This document shows positions 1 to 7,806 of a DNA stretch of 57,422 nucleotides, piece after piece. Source of the stretch: Candidatus Magasanikiibacteriota bacterium (lineage in GTDB: Bacteria > Patescibacteriota > Patescibacteriia > Magasanikbacterales > GWA2-37-8); the NCBI GenBank assembly GCA_016189025.1, contig JACPGS010000004.1, positions 1 through 57,422 on the forward strand, given 5' to 3'. How positions within the stretch are numbered: position 1 is the first letter of the stretch; each line of letters starts with the position of its first letter. The translations under genes and the position numbers were made by a program. A model generated the notes under the pieces. The model saw only the letters and a list, made by a program, of their open reading frames with translations. It did not search any database and had not been told where the DNA came from.

Positions 1-138
1 CTACAAAGATAAATTCTTTGCAGTTGCCACTGCAGCAGGTTTGTAATCTTTCAAAGAACAAGAAACAATTAAATATCGGCGTATCCGACCGGATAATTGT
101 GTGTAGTTTAGTGATTTATTTGACAGGTTTTATGGGTA
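1..138. repeat. Left copy of 138-bp terminal inverted repeat
   Basis: Bases 1-138 are the exact reverse complement of 57282-57419; identity stops at base 139. The last nine bases include the stop codon of the minus-strand res gene. Either the genome carries this sequence as inverted copies and the assembly broke in both, or these are true inverted ends. Both copies open the same 40-residue reading frame, which I consider incidental. Confidence 0.95.
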
Positions 139-2406
139 TTTTTCTGCATTCGAAAGGTACCATGCGCCGAGAAGCGGTTGGATTATGCCGCCGACCAGCT
201 TTTTGTCTTTCTTATTTTGCGCTTTGATGTAGAGGGCTAAGGCTTCGGCTTTTGGCTTTGCATCTTTGGCGGTAAATCCGGATTTAGTATCGTAAATGCC
301 GATTGTGCCATCTCTGAAGCCGACAATGTAATCTGGGTAGAAGGCAGACTCAAAGCCAGTATCCGGATCGGCGTAGGCAACAGCAAAATACCGCTCAAGC
401 GATTTGCCGTTTTTATACCACCAAACAACGGACTTTGATTTTTTGTTTTCGAGCAAAGCCTCAAAATCTTTCTCCGGATGGGTGCGCTTGGTGTAGAGCA
501 GGACTTTATCAGCATCTTTTGCCGACACCATAATCGCCTTATCAGCATCTACCAATTCGTAACTCTCATTGAAATACTCGACCTCCGGTACGTTCCAAAC
601 GTACTCCTTGCGTCGTTGTTTTGCCTCTTTTTCCTTTTTGTCTACCTCCTTAAATCGCTCTTTTGCGCGATCAATGATGTGCTTAAAAATCTTTTGATTT
701 TCTTCCGAGCAGACAACAATGCGCTGGATTACCAACCGGCTCTCTGGCTCATAACCGAGGAATTTATCGAACCACGCGTAAATAGCCATTTGAATTTTGG
801 TATGCGACCGCACCGGCGCAAATGGCAAAGAAGTAAGCTTGGCAAAGGCTTCATATGCCCGTTTGATCTCGGACGGATGCACGGCAAATACCGCTTTGTC
901 TCGCCCGATCACTTCTTTCTGTGCTTGTTCGTCTAGGTTTTCAATTACAGCGTCGGAGATGATGATCCTCGTTAATTCTTCAGGCAGGAGATCGAGCTTC
1001 ACATCTGCTTTTTTCTTTGCCTGCGCCGGGCTATCTTTTTCGGTGATACCGAAATACTTATTGGCCTCGTCATAAAACAATTTACGGAACGCAAGTGTGA
1101 GATCGCCATAATCAATACGGCTTAGGTAGATGGATTGCAAATTTACCGGCTTGTACGAGTCTTTGCGTACGGCGCGGTGGATTTTGAAATAACCCTCACT
1201 GTCACCATCATGCGCGACGGTCACGCGGGGAAGATTGGTATAAACGTACGCCTGATTGAGTGTTTCTTGCTCGTAGTGTTTGGCCTGTGGCATGCGCATA
1301 ATCCGGCCGACAGTTTGGATCTCAAACCGCTCAACTTTGATATCGCGGAACATGAGAAGAATTTGCGCACGCGGACAATCCCAGCCAAGCGCGATAGCCT
1401 GCTTGAAAATGAGCACTTCAATAGGCGAGTCATTATGGGAAATTTCGTCAAAAATCTCTGCGGGGTCGTGCCGATCGGAAAGCCACACACCGAGTTTTTC
1501 ATTGTTGACGGTAATGCCTTTTTCTCTCAAGTAATCCTCAATCTGCATGAGCTTGCTTGCATCAAGCGCACTCATGGTTTTTGACTCGCTAGGCAGTTGG
1601 ATAAGCAAAAGCGGATTTACATTGATGCCTTTTTTGCGGTAAAGCTCGGCGAGCTGTTCACGCTTTGCGAGCGCTGCGTCGAGAATTACCTTATCTTCCG
1701 TGTTTTTGAAATCACTGTACTTGGCGATAGCTTCGTTAATAACAGTCGCGGTCTTGATCATGCCTTCCTTCACCACATCTTCAAACCGGACGGAAACGTA
1801 TCCGGCATCGCCGGCTTCGATCTCTTCTACCGACGGCACAACGGCCGGCGTTGCGGAGATTTCCAAAATGAGTTTAGGTCCAATCACACCCTGCACCAGC
1901 TCCTGAGATTTCTTTGACCAGTAGTGATAATGGCTTTCGTCAACAATCAGTACAATTTCCAGCCCGTCTTTTTTGGTATTAGCGACGACATTCGGGAGAT
2001 TGCGATCAAATTCACTCTCGCGCATGAACAAATTGGTAAACTCACCTGTTGTGCGGTCTTGTTTGATGAGACTTTCCCAATTCACAAAAACAATCTGATT
2101 TTGACTGAAGCGGTTATCAGATAGCTCGTCGAGCAACGCGAACGAATAGCGCGAGTCGGCCAAGTAATCCTGAAGCTTCTTCTTGCTCTGAACATGTAGG
2201 TTGTTGCTCGAAATCCACACAAAAGCGTATCGGCCGGGCATTTCGGCATTAGAGAGTTGGCGCAGAAATTCAGCAGCCATGATGGTCTTGCCCGATCCGG
2301 TCGGTGCTTTGAGTACGCAAATGCGCGTTCCATTCTTACTTAAAAGTGTACGCGCTTTAGCGAGGAGTTTCGAAACTGCGTTTTGTTGATAGGTTTTGAG
2401 TGTCAT
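130..2406 (-). CDS. res: Type III restriction endonuclease subunit (Res)
   Basis: This 758-residue protein is the helicase-nuclease subunit of a type III restriction-modification system, which translocates on DNA and cuts near unmethylated sites together with Mod. A Walker A loop (APTGSGKT, residues 34-41), a DEAD-box-like DESH motif (156-159), an SATP motif near 185 and a motif VI-like QTVGRIMRM stretch give an SF2 helicase. Near the C-terminus P691-D692 followed by D706-T-K708 fits a PD-(D/E)xK nuclease. Length is somewhat under the usual 900 or more. It is the last gene of a four-gene minus-strand operon, 6 bp after the unknown gene, and its stop lies in the terminal inverted repeat. Family call is firm; activity is inferred. 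Confidence 0.9.
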   Translation of the reverse strand: MTLKTYQQNAVSKLLAKARTLLSKNGTRICVLKAPTGSGKTIMAAEFLRQLSNAEMPGRYAFVWISSNNLHVQSKKKLQDYLADSRYSFALLDELSDNRFSQNQIVFVNWESLIKQDRTTGEFTNLFMRESEFDRNLPNVVANTKKDGLEIVLIVDESHYHYWSKKSQELVQGVIGPKLILEISATPAVVPSVEEIEAGDAGYVSVRFEDVVKEGMIKTATVINEAIAKYSDFKNTEDKVILDAALAKREQLAELYRKKGINVNPLLLIQLPSESKTMSALDASKLMQIEDYLREKGITVNNEKLGVWLSDRHDPAEIFDEISHNDSPIEVLIFKQAIALGWDCPRAQILLMFRDIKVERFEIQTVGRIMRMPQAKHYEQETLNQAYVYTNLPRVTVAHDGDSEGYFKIHRAVRKDSYKPVNLQSIYLSRIDYGDLTLAFRKLFYDEANKYFGITEKDSPAQAKKKADVKLDLLPEELTRIIISDAVIENLDEQAQKEVIGRDKAVFAVHPSEIKRAYEAFAKLTSLPFAPVRSHTKIQMAIYAWFDKFLGYEPESRLVIQRIVVCSEENQKIFKHIIDRAKERFKEVDKKEKEAKQRRKEYVWNVPEVEYFNESYELVDADKAIMVSAKDADKVLLYTKRTHPEKDFEALLENKKSKSVVWWYKNGKSLERYFAVAYADPDTGFESAFYPDYIVGFRDGTIGIYDTKSGFTAKDAKPKAEALALYIKAQNKKDKKLVGGIIQPLLGAWYLSNAEKYP

Positions 2407-2412
2407 AGACGT

Positions 2413-3165
2413 TTACTTGTAATTGACCTGAACAGCAAAGAATTTAACTTGTGTTGGGTCTAATCCAGTGGTTTGTTTTTGCGCCACAATTTTACCTCCC
2501 TGAGTCATATCCAAAGCGTGGTTAACCGCAGTCCATTCTACTTTGATCGCTTTTGGCATTCGTTCAGTCTTAATCTCATAATCTTTATGCGCTCGAGCAA
2601 GTTCACCATCCAGTGCTTTGATCTTTTTCCGCACCTGCCCAACCAAGCTTCGCAGACTTTCTACGGAGCCATATTCAACGTCATTGATAGAAAAGTTTGC
2701 ATCATAACGACGGTGCGTATGGTGCTTATATCCACGAACTCTATCAAGCGCTTTCAGAAAAGGTACATCTGTTTTATCTTCAAGTTTTATATTTGCGAGA
2801 TTGCTATATGCCTTAACTGACTCAGATATGCTGTTCATCCTGTACTTCAGCTTGTCATTAACCGCAATGAGTTTCAGGCGGTTTTCCAAATATACGAGTG
2901 TTTCTGCGATGAGATCGTCAAGGATGGAATTAAACGTACTTTGAAATTCCTCTGAGGGTAAATCCACTTGATTTAATCTATTTAGAGTATTTGTAATTCC
3001 ATAGTTAAACGCCCAGATCGGTGGACAGATTAGCGCACTGCTTTGCTTTCCGTCTTTGCTAAAATAGCCTGCGCCCAGCACTACTCCATCAAAAATTTCA
3101 AAACCACCAACTTCTTTTTTTGGTCGTTCTTCTTTCCGAAACAAATTTTTGAGCCAATTAAACAT
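2413..3165 (-). CDS. Unknown protein inside the type III RM operon
   Basis: I do not recognise this 250-residue protein. It starts with a short amphipathic, basic stretch (MFNWLKNLFRKEERPKK), followed by a mixed alpha/beta part and a long charged, probably coiled-coil region around residues 165-205. No membrane segment or catalytic motif is visible. It lies between mod and res with gaps of 6 bp on both sides, so it is almost certainly co-transcribed and probably functions with the restriction system, as an accessory, inhibitor or specificity factor. That role is inference from position only. Confidence 0.75.
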   Translation of the reverse strand: MFNWLKNLFRKEERPKKEVGGFEIFDGVVLGAGYFSKDGKQSSALICPPIWAFNYGITNTLNRLNQVDLPSEEFQSTFNSILDDLIAETLVYLENRLKLIAVNDKLKYRMNSISESVKAYSNLANIKLEDKTDVPFLKALDRVRGYKHHTHRRYDANFSINDVEYGSVESLRSLVGQVRKKIKALDGELARAHKDYEIKTERMPKAIKVEWTAVNHALDMTQGGKIVAQKQTTGLDPTQVKFFAVQVNYK

Positions 3166-3171
3166 AATTTC

Positions 3172-4887
3172 TCATTCGTCTTTATCCTTATCTCCGAACA
3201 ATCGGCGGTACACTTCAAGAATTGACTCTGGTATCGGACAAAGCGTGTGATCTACTTCAAGATTTTCAAAATCCTCGGCGTGGTCATCGTTTGAAAGAGA
3301 GAAGACGTAAATGTGCGCTGGCAGTTTGAGCACGTCCAGCTTTTTTCTGAAATCGGCAACGCTTTCCAAATCAAATAAAATGCCGGTATTGGTTTTACCA
3401 TCGGTGTAAACTTTAAATTCCTTTATGTCGTACTTTTTGGTAAAAGTATTCTCGCGTACACAGATCATCTCTGTAGATCGCTTCACGAGCTCACGGCGTG
3501 CGTTGTCGGATACTTCATCGCGAGGTACAAATGCAGTTTTGAAGTAGCGAACGTTAGCAGGAATACCGGTGATATCCGGTAATTCCTTCACGCCGTCGAT
3601 CACCTTTTTAATGCGAGGATACGTTACTTCTTCCGCGATATTGTTTTCGTTGTTTGTGCAGAGGATAAACTGGCGTTTTCCGCCATCCTCTTTATTTAGA
3701 GCTAAAACTGCGTGGCCGGTGGTTCCAGAGCCAGCAAAGAAGTCCAAAACTATGCCATTTTTACGGTGGTTGACGGCAGCGATACACTCACGAACGAGGT
3801 AAAGGGATTTCGGAAACGAAAATTTTGTTTTGATAATTTTCGTTAGCAATTGAGTCCCAAAAAGATTTGCATTAAAAAGTTTGTCGTCCCATACGGTCTT
3901 GTAATTGAAACGGGTCTTCTTTCTTATCACGTCCCAAATTTTTCGCTGCTTGTTGTATTCAACGGACAACTCATCTTTTATCTTTTCGACAGACTGTCGC
4001 GCAAAGACCCATTTCCGCTCATTACCTTGAGGATCGATGGGATAGATTTCCATCACCCCGTCTTTGCGCATGATATTTGCTGATTTTGGATGGAATGAGT
4101 CGGGCGAGACATTACCAAAGCCAGTGATTTTGCCGGCCTCCACGTAGATAGGATAGAAACAATTTTTTGCATCTGTTCTTAAATGATTACCCGTAGAAAC
4201 ATCGCGTAGCGGCCTAATGTCCGGTCTATCTTCGCGGTTTTGGAGTTCGATATACTTTTTACCGGCAGGAAATATAAAATAGGCATATTCGTGGTTATAT
4301 GAGAAGTTTTTTCCTTGTACTCCGCCGGGGTTATGGATGACGGTTATACAGTGTCTTTCATGTGCAGGGAAAAGCTCCTCAATCAAAACGCCTAGGTGTG
4401 CTTGCTCATTATCGTCGATTGCGCAAATTAACACACCATCTTCCTTTAACAAAGATTTCGCTAACCTCAAGCGTTTCCCCATCATTGAAAGCCATTTGCT
4501 GTGACGGAAAGTATCGTTACTATCAACGTAGTTATTGTTGTATTTCCAATCTTGCGCGCCGGTATTGTAGGGAGGATCAATGTAAATCACGTCGATCTTA
4601 CCAGCATGCGTGTAATTCAAAACCGAGAGTGCATGATAATTGTCACCCTCGATAATGAGATTGGTCGGCTCATCAGGAGTCTTCTCAATGGCTCGACTCG
4701 TGACTTGCTCAAGCACCGGTAACTCTGCCTCGCATTGAACTGCGACGTCTTCAGGCTTATCCTCCCAAACAAGGCCGAATTTTTTCTTTCTTCTTAATTT
4801 TCTAACCAAATCAAGAAGTTCCTCTCGTGTATATTCCTCGAGCGGTTTTCCGTTGCCATTGCCATTTTTGTGATTTCCATTCGCCAT
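3172..4887 (-). CDS. mod: Type III DNA adenine methyltransferase (Mod)
   Basis: This 571-residue beta-class methyltransferase should methylate adenine in a short asymmetric site and supply specificity to Res. The catalytic DPPYNTG motif is at residues 104-110 and the SAM-binding motif (DFFAGSGTTG) lies near residue 385, so motif IV precedes motif I as in Mod proteins; the region between holds the target recognition part. The N-terminus carries a low-complexity Asn/Gly/Lys run before a helical segment. The gene begins 2 bp after the small HTH gene and is followed by the unknown gene and res. The family call is secure; the recognition sequence cannot be read from the protein. Confidence 0.93.
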   Translation of the reverse strand: MANGNHKNGNGNGKPLEEYTREELLDLVRKLRRKKKFGLVWEDKPEDVAVQCEAELPVLEQVTSRAIEKTPDEPTNLIIEGDNYHALSVLNYTHAGKIDVIYIDPPYNTGAQDWKYNNNYVDSNDTFRHSKWLSMMGKRLRLAKSLLKEDGVLICAIDDNEQAHLGVLIEELFPAHERHCITVIHNPGGVQGKNFSYNHEYAYFIFPAGKKYIELQNREDRPDIRPLRDVSTGNHLRTDAKNCFYPIYVEAGKITGFGNVSPDSFHPKSANIMRKDGVMEIYPIDPQGNERKWVFARQSVEKIKDELSVEYNKQRKIWDVIRKKTRFNYKTVWDDKLFNANLFGTQLLTKIIKTKFSFPKSLYLVRECIAAVNHRKNGIVLDFFAGSGTTGHAVLALNKEDGGKRQFILCTNNENNIAEEVTYPRIKKVIDGVKELPDITGIPANVRYFKTAFVPRDEVSDNARRELVKRSTEMICVRENTFTKKYDIKEFKVYTDGKTNTGILFDLESVADFRKKLDVLKLPAHIYVFSLSNDDHAEDFENLEVDHTLCPIPESILEVYRRLFGDKDKDE

Positions 4888-4889
4888 AG

Positions 4890-5087
4890 TTATTTTTTCT
4901 TTTTCGGTTTTACGTTGCTCGTCTGCTCCAAAAATGCATCCAAATCGGATTGCTTAATGCGCCATACGCCGATCTTGGATGCTTTAAGTCGGCCGGACTC
5001 AATGTAGCGATTGACCGAGCGCGTGCTAACGCGAAGGATTTCCGCCACTTCCTCAATGGTCAAAAGTTTTTCTGTTGGTTCGCTCAT
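4890..5087 (-). CDS. Small HTH (excisionase/MerR-like) DNA-binding protein
   Basis: This 65-residue protein has the HTH_17 pattern of excisionase-type winged helices: TIEEVAEILRVSTRSVNRYI, then a basic GRLKASKIG turn, WRIK, and a lysine-rich tail. It is the first gene of the operon, 2 bp before mod, behind a near-consensus promoter that overlaps palindromic sequence. It may autoregulate the restriction operon like a controller protein, or act as the directionality factor of the nearby serine recombinase. The sequence does not decide between these roles. Confidence 0.85.
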   Translation of the reverse strand: MSEPTEKLLTIEEVAEILRVSTRSVNRYIESGRLKASKIGVWRIKQSDLDAFLEQTSNVKPKKKK

Positions 5088-5111
5088 AATGTCGCAAATA
5101 CCTTATGCTTC

Positions 5112-5140
5112 ATTTTACTCTCATCAATGAGTGATGTCAA
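5112..5140 (-). promoter_or_regulatory. Promoter of the RM operon with overlapping palindromes
   Basis: On the minus strand TTGACA (5140-5135) and TAAAAT (5117-5112) are separated by 17 bp. The spacer contains CATCA-N5-TGATG, and a second near-palindrome (TGATGACACTTTTGACATCA) overlaps the -35 box. These are good operator candidates for the HTH protein encoded just downstream. Confidence 0.8.
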
Positions 5141-5232
5141 AAGTGTCATCAAATGTCGGAGGGCTTGCCCACAGTTATTGAATAAAACCGGATACTGATT
5201 TGATTACAAACTTTGATGTGTATAAATGCTGG

Positions 5233-5262
5233 TTGTGCAAACTTGCTGCACTCTGCTATCAT
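5233..5262 (+). promoter_or_regulatory. Candidate promoter for the 5404 gene leader
   Basis: TTGTGC (5233-5238) and TATCAT (5257-5262) are spaced by 18 bp. Transcription from here would pass the terminator-like hairpin at 5296-5357 before reaching the gene at 5404. The match is moderate. Confidence 0.45.
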
Positions 5263-5295
5263 AAAATCAAGAACGGTTACTCTTGTAGGCCAAGA

Positions 5296-5357
5296 GAGCC
5301 GAGAAGTCCCCACTAAACACCAATGCGTGTTTTTGTGTGAATTTCTCGGCTCTTTTT
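5296..5357 (+). terminator. Terminator-like hairpin in leader of recombinase module
   Basis: GAGCCGAGAA (5296-5305) pairs with TTCTCGGCTC (5343-5352), followed by five T. The 37-nt loop holds shorter repeats. It lies 46 bp before the first gene of the module with no obvious promoter between, so it could be an attenuator or the end of a short RNA of about 90 nt. Confidence 0.65.
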
Positions 5358-5403
5358 CGTTTGCGCCCAGAAGTTCCACTAAAATACACGAAAAGCCACT
5401 CAT

Positions 5404-5943
5404 ATGGCTGAAGTCAATTCAAAACAACAGCGAGCGATCGAGCTCAAGTACGAAGGCGAAAACTACCAGGCAATTGCCAAAACGCTGCACGTCAGCGTAG
5501 ACACCATCAAAAACTGGTTTGCTTCCGACGGCGTCCTGTTTGAGAAATACCACGCCTACGCCAAAAGCATGAACCGCATGCGCGTACTTGAAGCGTCTAT
5601 CACCATCGCCCAACAGGTACATCTCGCTTCGCGCATGCTCATATCGCTCATGGGCAGTAAGCGGGACGAAGTTAAACTCAAAGCGGCGCGGGAAATTTTG
5701 AGCTATGCGTTCAAAGATGCCGGCATTGGCTCTCCTGATGCTGATGACGACTTGGACGTAGACAAAATGCGTTACGAAGAACGGCTCAACCTCTTTGAAA
5801 AACTCAAGAAGGAAGACAACCGCGTAACCGACAAATATCTTGAAGCGCTCGAAGAGGCCATACGAGCGGCACTGCCAAACTATGCTCACAATCAAAGCTT
5901 GCAGGAAGCTCTTGGGAACGTCCGGAAACGGGCTCTCCGATGA
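5404..5943 (+). CDS. HTH protein resembling phage terminase small subunit
   Basis: The 179-residue protein opens with a helix-turn-helix (SKQQRAIELKYEGENYQAIAKTLHVSVDTIKNWF; key residues at about 6-38) followed by an all-helical, charged body. This resembles the N-terminal DNA-binding domain of phage terminase small subunits and related transposase-like HTH proteins. No large terminase or capsid gene is seen, so packaging is unlikely; a DNA-binding role in the integrated element is inferred. It overlaps the next small gene by 62 bp in another frame and precedes the recombinase. Confidence 0.7.
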   Translation: MAEVNSKQQRAIELKYEGENYQAIAKTLHVSVDTIKNWFASDGVLFEKYHAYAKSMNRMRVLEASITIAQQVHLASRMLISLMGSKRDEVKLKAAREILSYAFKDAGIGSPDADDDLDVDKMRYEERLNLFEKLKKEDNRVTDKYLEALEEAIRAALPNYAHNQSLQEALGNVRKRALR

Positions 5944-6091
5944 AGAAATCGAGCGCAAGCGCGATCAGTATTACGAGGTCGCGTACATGCTGTTTGACCT
6001 CTGGCGCGATACACAGCGCAGGAAGCCGAGATTGATCACGGTTTCCTTTGAAATGCGCTATTCTGTCAGCTTCGCCCCTGTGGGGCAGTGA
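5882..6091 (+). CDS. Small helical protein upstream of the recombinase
   Basis: This 69-residue reading frame starts at an ATG inside the end of the previous gene (a longer frame opens at 5840). It contains a conserved-looking LTIKACRKLLG start and an acidic helix with SDEEIERKRDQYYEVAYMLFDL. I recall short genes of this type just before serine recombinases in Patescibacteria, but cannot verify this here. No function is assigned; a recombination accessory or directionality factor is possible. Confidence 0.6.
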   Translation: MLTIKACRKLLGTSGNGLSDEEIERKRDQYYEVAYMLFDLWRDTQRRKPRLITVSFEMRYSVSFAPVGQ

Positions 6092-6148
6092 GCTCGACTT
6101 GTCCACACGGTTAGCGCATTGTGTTGTTGACCCCTATTGAACCCCGCT

Positions 6149-7801
6149 ATGATCACTTCTGCAGAAAAATCACACGAAAAATTACGGGCAATCATTTACG
6201 CTCGCGTGTCCACCGAGGAACAGGCGAAGCATAATTTTAGTTTGGAGAACCAGGTCGAGGTATGCACGCGGTGGGTTAACGACCGCGGCTATGAGCTTGC
6301 GACTGCGCCATTTATAGACGCAGGACAATCGGCCAAAACAATGAACCGGCCGGCATTGCAGAAGTTGCTGGAATACTGCCGAAAACACAAAGATAGAGTG
6401 GACGCTGTGGTTATTTACAAAATTGATCGCGTCGCCAGAAATCTTGTCGATCACACAGCCATCAAGCTCATCCTCAGCCAAAATGGCATTTCTCTTTATT
6501 CGGCTACGGAAGCCATAGACAACACCACAACCGGCAAGCTGGTGGAGAACATTATGGCCACCATTGCCCAATTTGATAACGACACGAAAAGCGACCGCAC
6601 CAAAGACGGCATCAGAAAGCGAGTCGGCAAAGGTCAAATTTCGTGGGTCGCCTCACGTGGATACCGGCACGTGCTCACAACCGAGGGCAGAAAAACGATT
6701 GAACCCGATCCGGAGATTGCACCATTTATCAAACGTCTTTTTGAGGAGTACGCCAAAGGAATTTACAAAGTGAGTGAGCTAACGCGCATGGCACACTCGT
6801 GGGGTATGCGCGCAAAGAGAAGCAATAAGCCGATCCGCCAGCAGGCAATCCACAAAATCCTCCGCTCCAAACTCTATACCGGACGCTTTGATTATAAGGA
6901 CGAAGAAATAGAAGGCGGTTTTGAGCCGATCATCTCGGTCGAACTTTTCAATAAAGTCCAGTTTTACTTGGGAACGAATACCAACAACACCAGCCATCCC
7001 AAGCGGATGCTCAATCCTGATTTTCCGCTCCGCGTTACGGCACGATGCGCCAAGTGTAGCGGTAAATTTACCGGCAGCTGGTCGCGCGGCAATGGCGGAA
7101 AATATGCCTATTACCATTGCGCGAAATGCCATGCTCCCAACATTGCCAAAGCCGTCTTTGAGACACAGTTCATAGAGTTTCTGCAAAAGCTATCCCCTAA
7201 AGCAGGTGATGCACGACTTTTCAAATCAGTTGTTACAGACGCATGGCAGAAAAAGCAAAACGAGATCGGTCAGGATATTGCGCTGTTCGACAAACAAATC
7301 CAAAAAGCCGAGGATGAAAAGCAAAAAGTCATCGATCTTGCCAAGCGCGGCGTGTTAGACGACGAAACGGCAAAAGATGAGCTTGCTAAAGCAAAAGAAA
7401 AAATCGCTCTGTTACGAATAGAGCGCAATGAGTACCAGATTGACGAGTTTGATCTTGAGGCCGGCCTTAACTTCTGCTTGTTTTTCATGGAGAACGTTCA
7501 CCGGCTCTGGCATGAGGCCACGTTAGCCCAAAAGATAAAGTTCCAAGAGATGGTCTTCCCGAAAGGCGTGACGTACGACTATGAAAGATTTGGAACCACG
7601 GAAATTGCCAGTATTTACGAGCTAAAACAGGCAATTTCCGAGAAAAAATCTACGATGGTGCCGCCGGAGGGACTCGAACCCACAAGACCTTACGGTCATA
7701 GCATTTTGAGTGCTACGCGTATACCAATTTCGCCACGGCGGCTAAAACATCTACATTTTACCGCTCCTTTTGCCCTGCTGTCAACGGATGTGCTATACTA
7801 A
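6149..7801 (+). CDS. Large serine recombinase (site-specific integrase)
   Basis: About 550 residues from the ATG at 6149 (a TTG at 6137 is in frame). The N-terminal resolvase domain has YARVSTEEQ with the catalytic serine at residue 21, followed by the YKIDRVARN helix. A recombinase domain (about 160-260), a zinc ribbon with two Cys-x2-Cys pairs (CAKC and CAKC, about 305-335) and a coiled coil (380-430) complete the large-serine-integrase plan. The last roughly 45 residues (from MVPPEGLEPTRP) are translated antisense from tRNA-Leu and the parA promoter, ending 5 bp before parA. This suggests integration into the tRNA 3' end, with the host supplying the C-terminus. Confidence 0.92.
   Translation: MITSAEKSHEKLRAIIYARVSTEEQAKHNFSLENQVEVCTRWVNDRGYELATAPFIDAGQSAKTMNRPALQKLLEYCRKHKDRVDAVVIYKIDRVARNLVDHTAIKLILSQNGISLYSATEAIDNTTTGKLVENIMATIAQFDNDTKSDRTKDGIRKRVGKGQISWVASRGYRHVLTTEGRKTIEPDPEIAPFIKRLFEEYAKGIYKVSELTRMAHSWGMRAKRSNKPIRQQAIHKILRSKLYTGRFDYKDEEIEGGFEPIISVELFNKVQFYLGTNTNNTSHPKRMLNPDFPLRVTARCAKCSGKFTGSWSRGNGGKYAYYHCAKCHAPNIAKAVFETQFIEFLQKLSPKAGDARLFKSVVTDAWQKKQNEIGQDIALFDKQIQKAEDEKQKVIDLAKRGVLDDETAKDELAKAKEKIALLRIERNEYQIDEFDLEAGLNFCLFFMENVHRLWHEATLAQKIKFQEMVFPKGVTYDYERFGTTEIASIYELKQAISEKKSTMVPPEGLEPTRPYGHSILSATRIPISPRRLKHLHFTAPFALLSTDVLY
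7656..7742 (-). tRNA. tRNA-Leu (anticodon CAA)
   Basis: The 87-nt minus-strand gene has a 7-bp acceptor stem (GCCGCCG/CGGCGGC), the anticodon loop CTCAAAA in a TAGCA/TGCTA stem, a long variable arm (ACCGTAAGGT) typical of class II tRNAs, a TTCGA T-loop and an encoded ACCA end. Anticodon CAA reads UUG. The serine recombinase frame crosses it on the other strand, making it the likely attachment site of the island. Confidence 0.96.
7755..7784 (-). promoter_or_regulatory. Promoter of tRNA-Leu
   Basis: On the minus strand TTGACA (7784-7779) and TAAAAT (7760-7755) are separated by 18 bp, with the tRNA 5' end 12 bp further. It overlaps the divergent parA promoter. Confidence 0.8.
7770..7799 (+). 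promoter_or_regulatory. Candidate promoter of parA
   Basis: TTGCCC (7770-7775) and TATACT (7794-7799) are spaced by 18 bp. The start codon of parA is only 7 bp after the -10 box, which predicts a nearly leaderless transcript. Confidence 0.65.
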
Positions 7802-7806
7802 ACCGG

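Noticed and set aside
18-227. Reading frame shared by both terminal repeats (MQLPLQQVCNLSKNKK...)
   Set aside because: It is identical only because the DNA is an exact repeat; beyond the repeat the two frames differ and neither has a ribosome site.
5404-5943. Prophage based on the terminase-like gene
   Set aside because: No large terminase, portal, capsid or lysis genes are visible, so a mobile island with a recombinase is the better reading.
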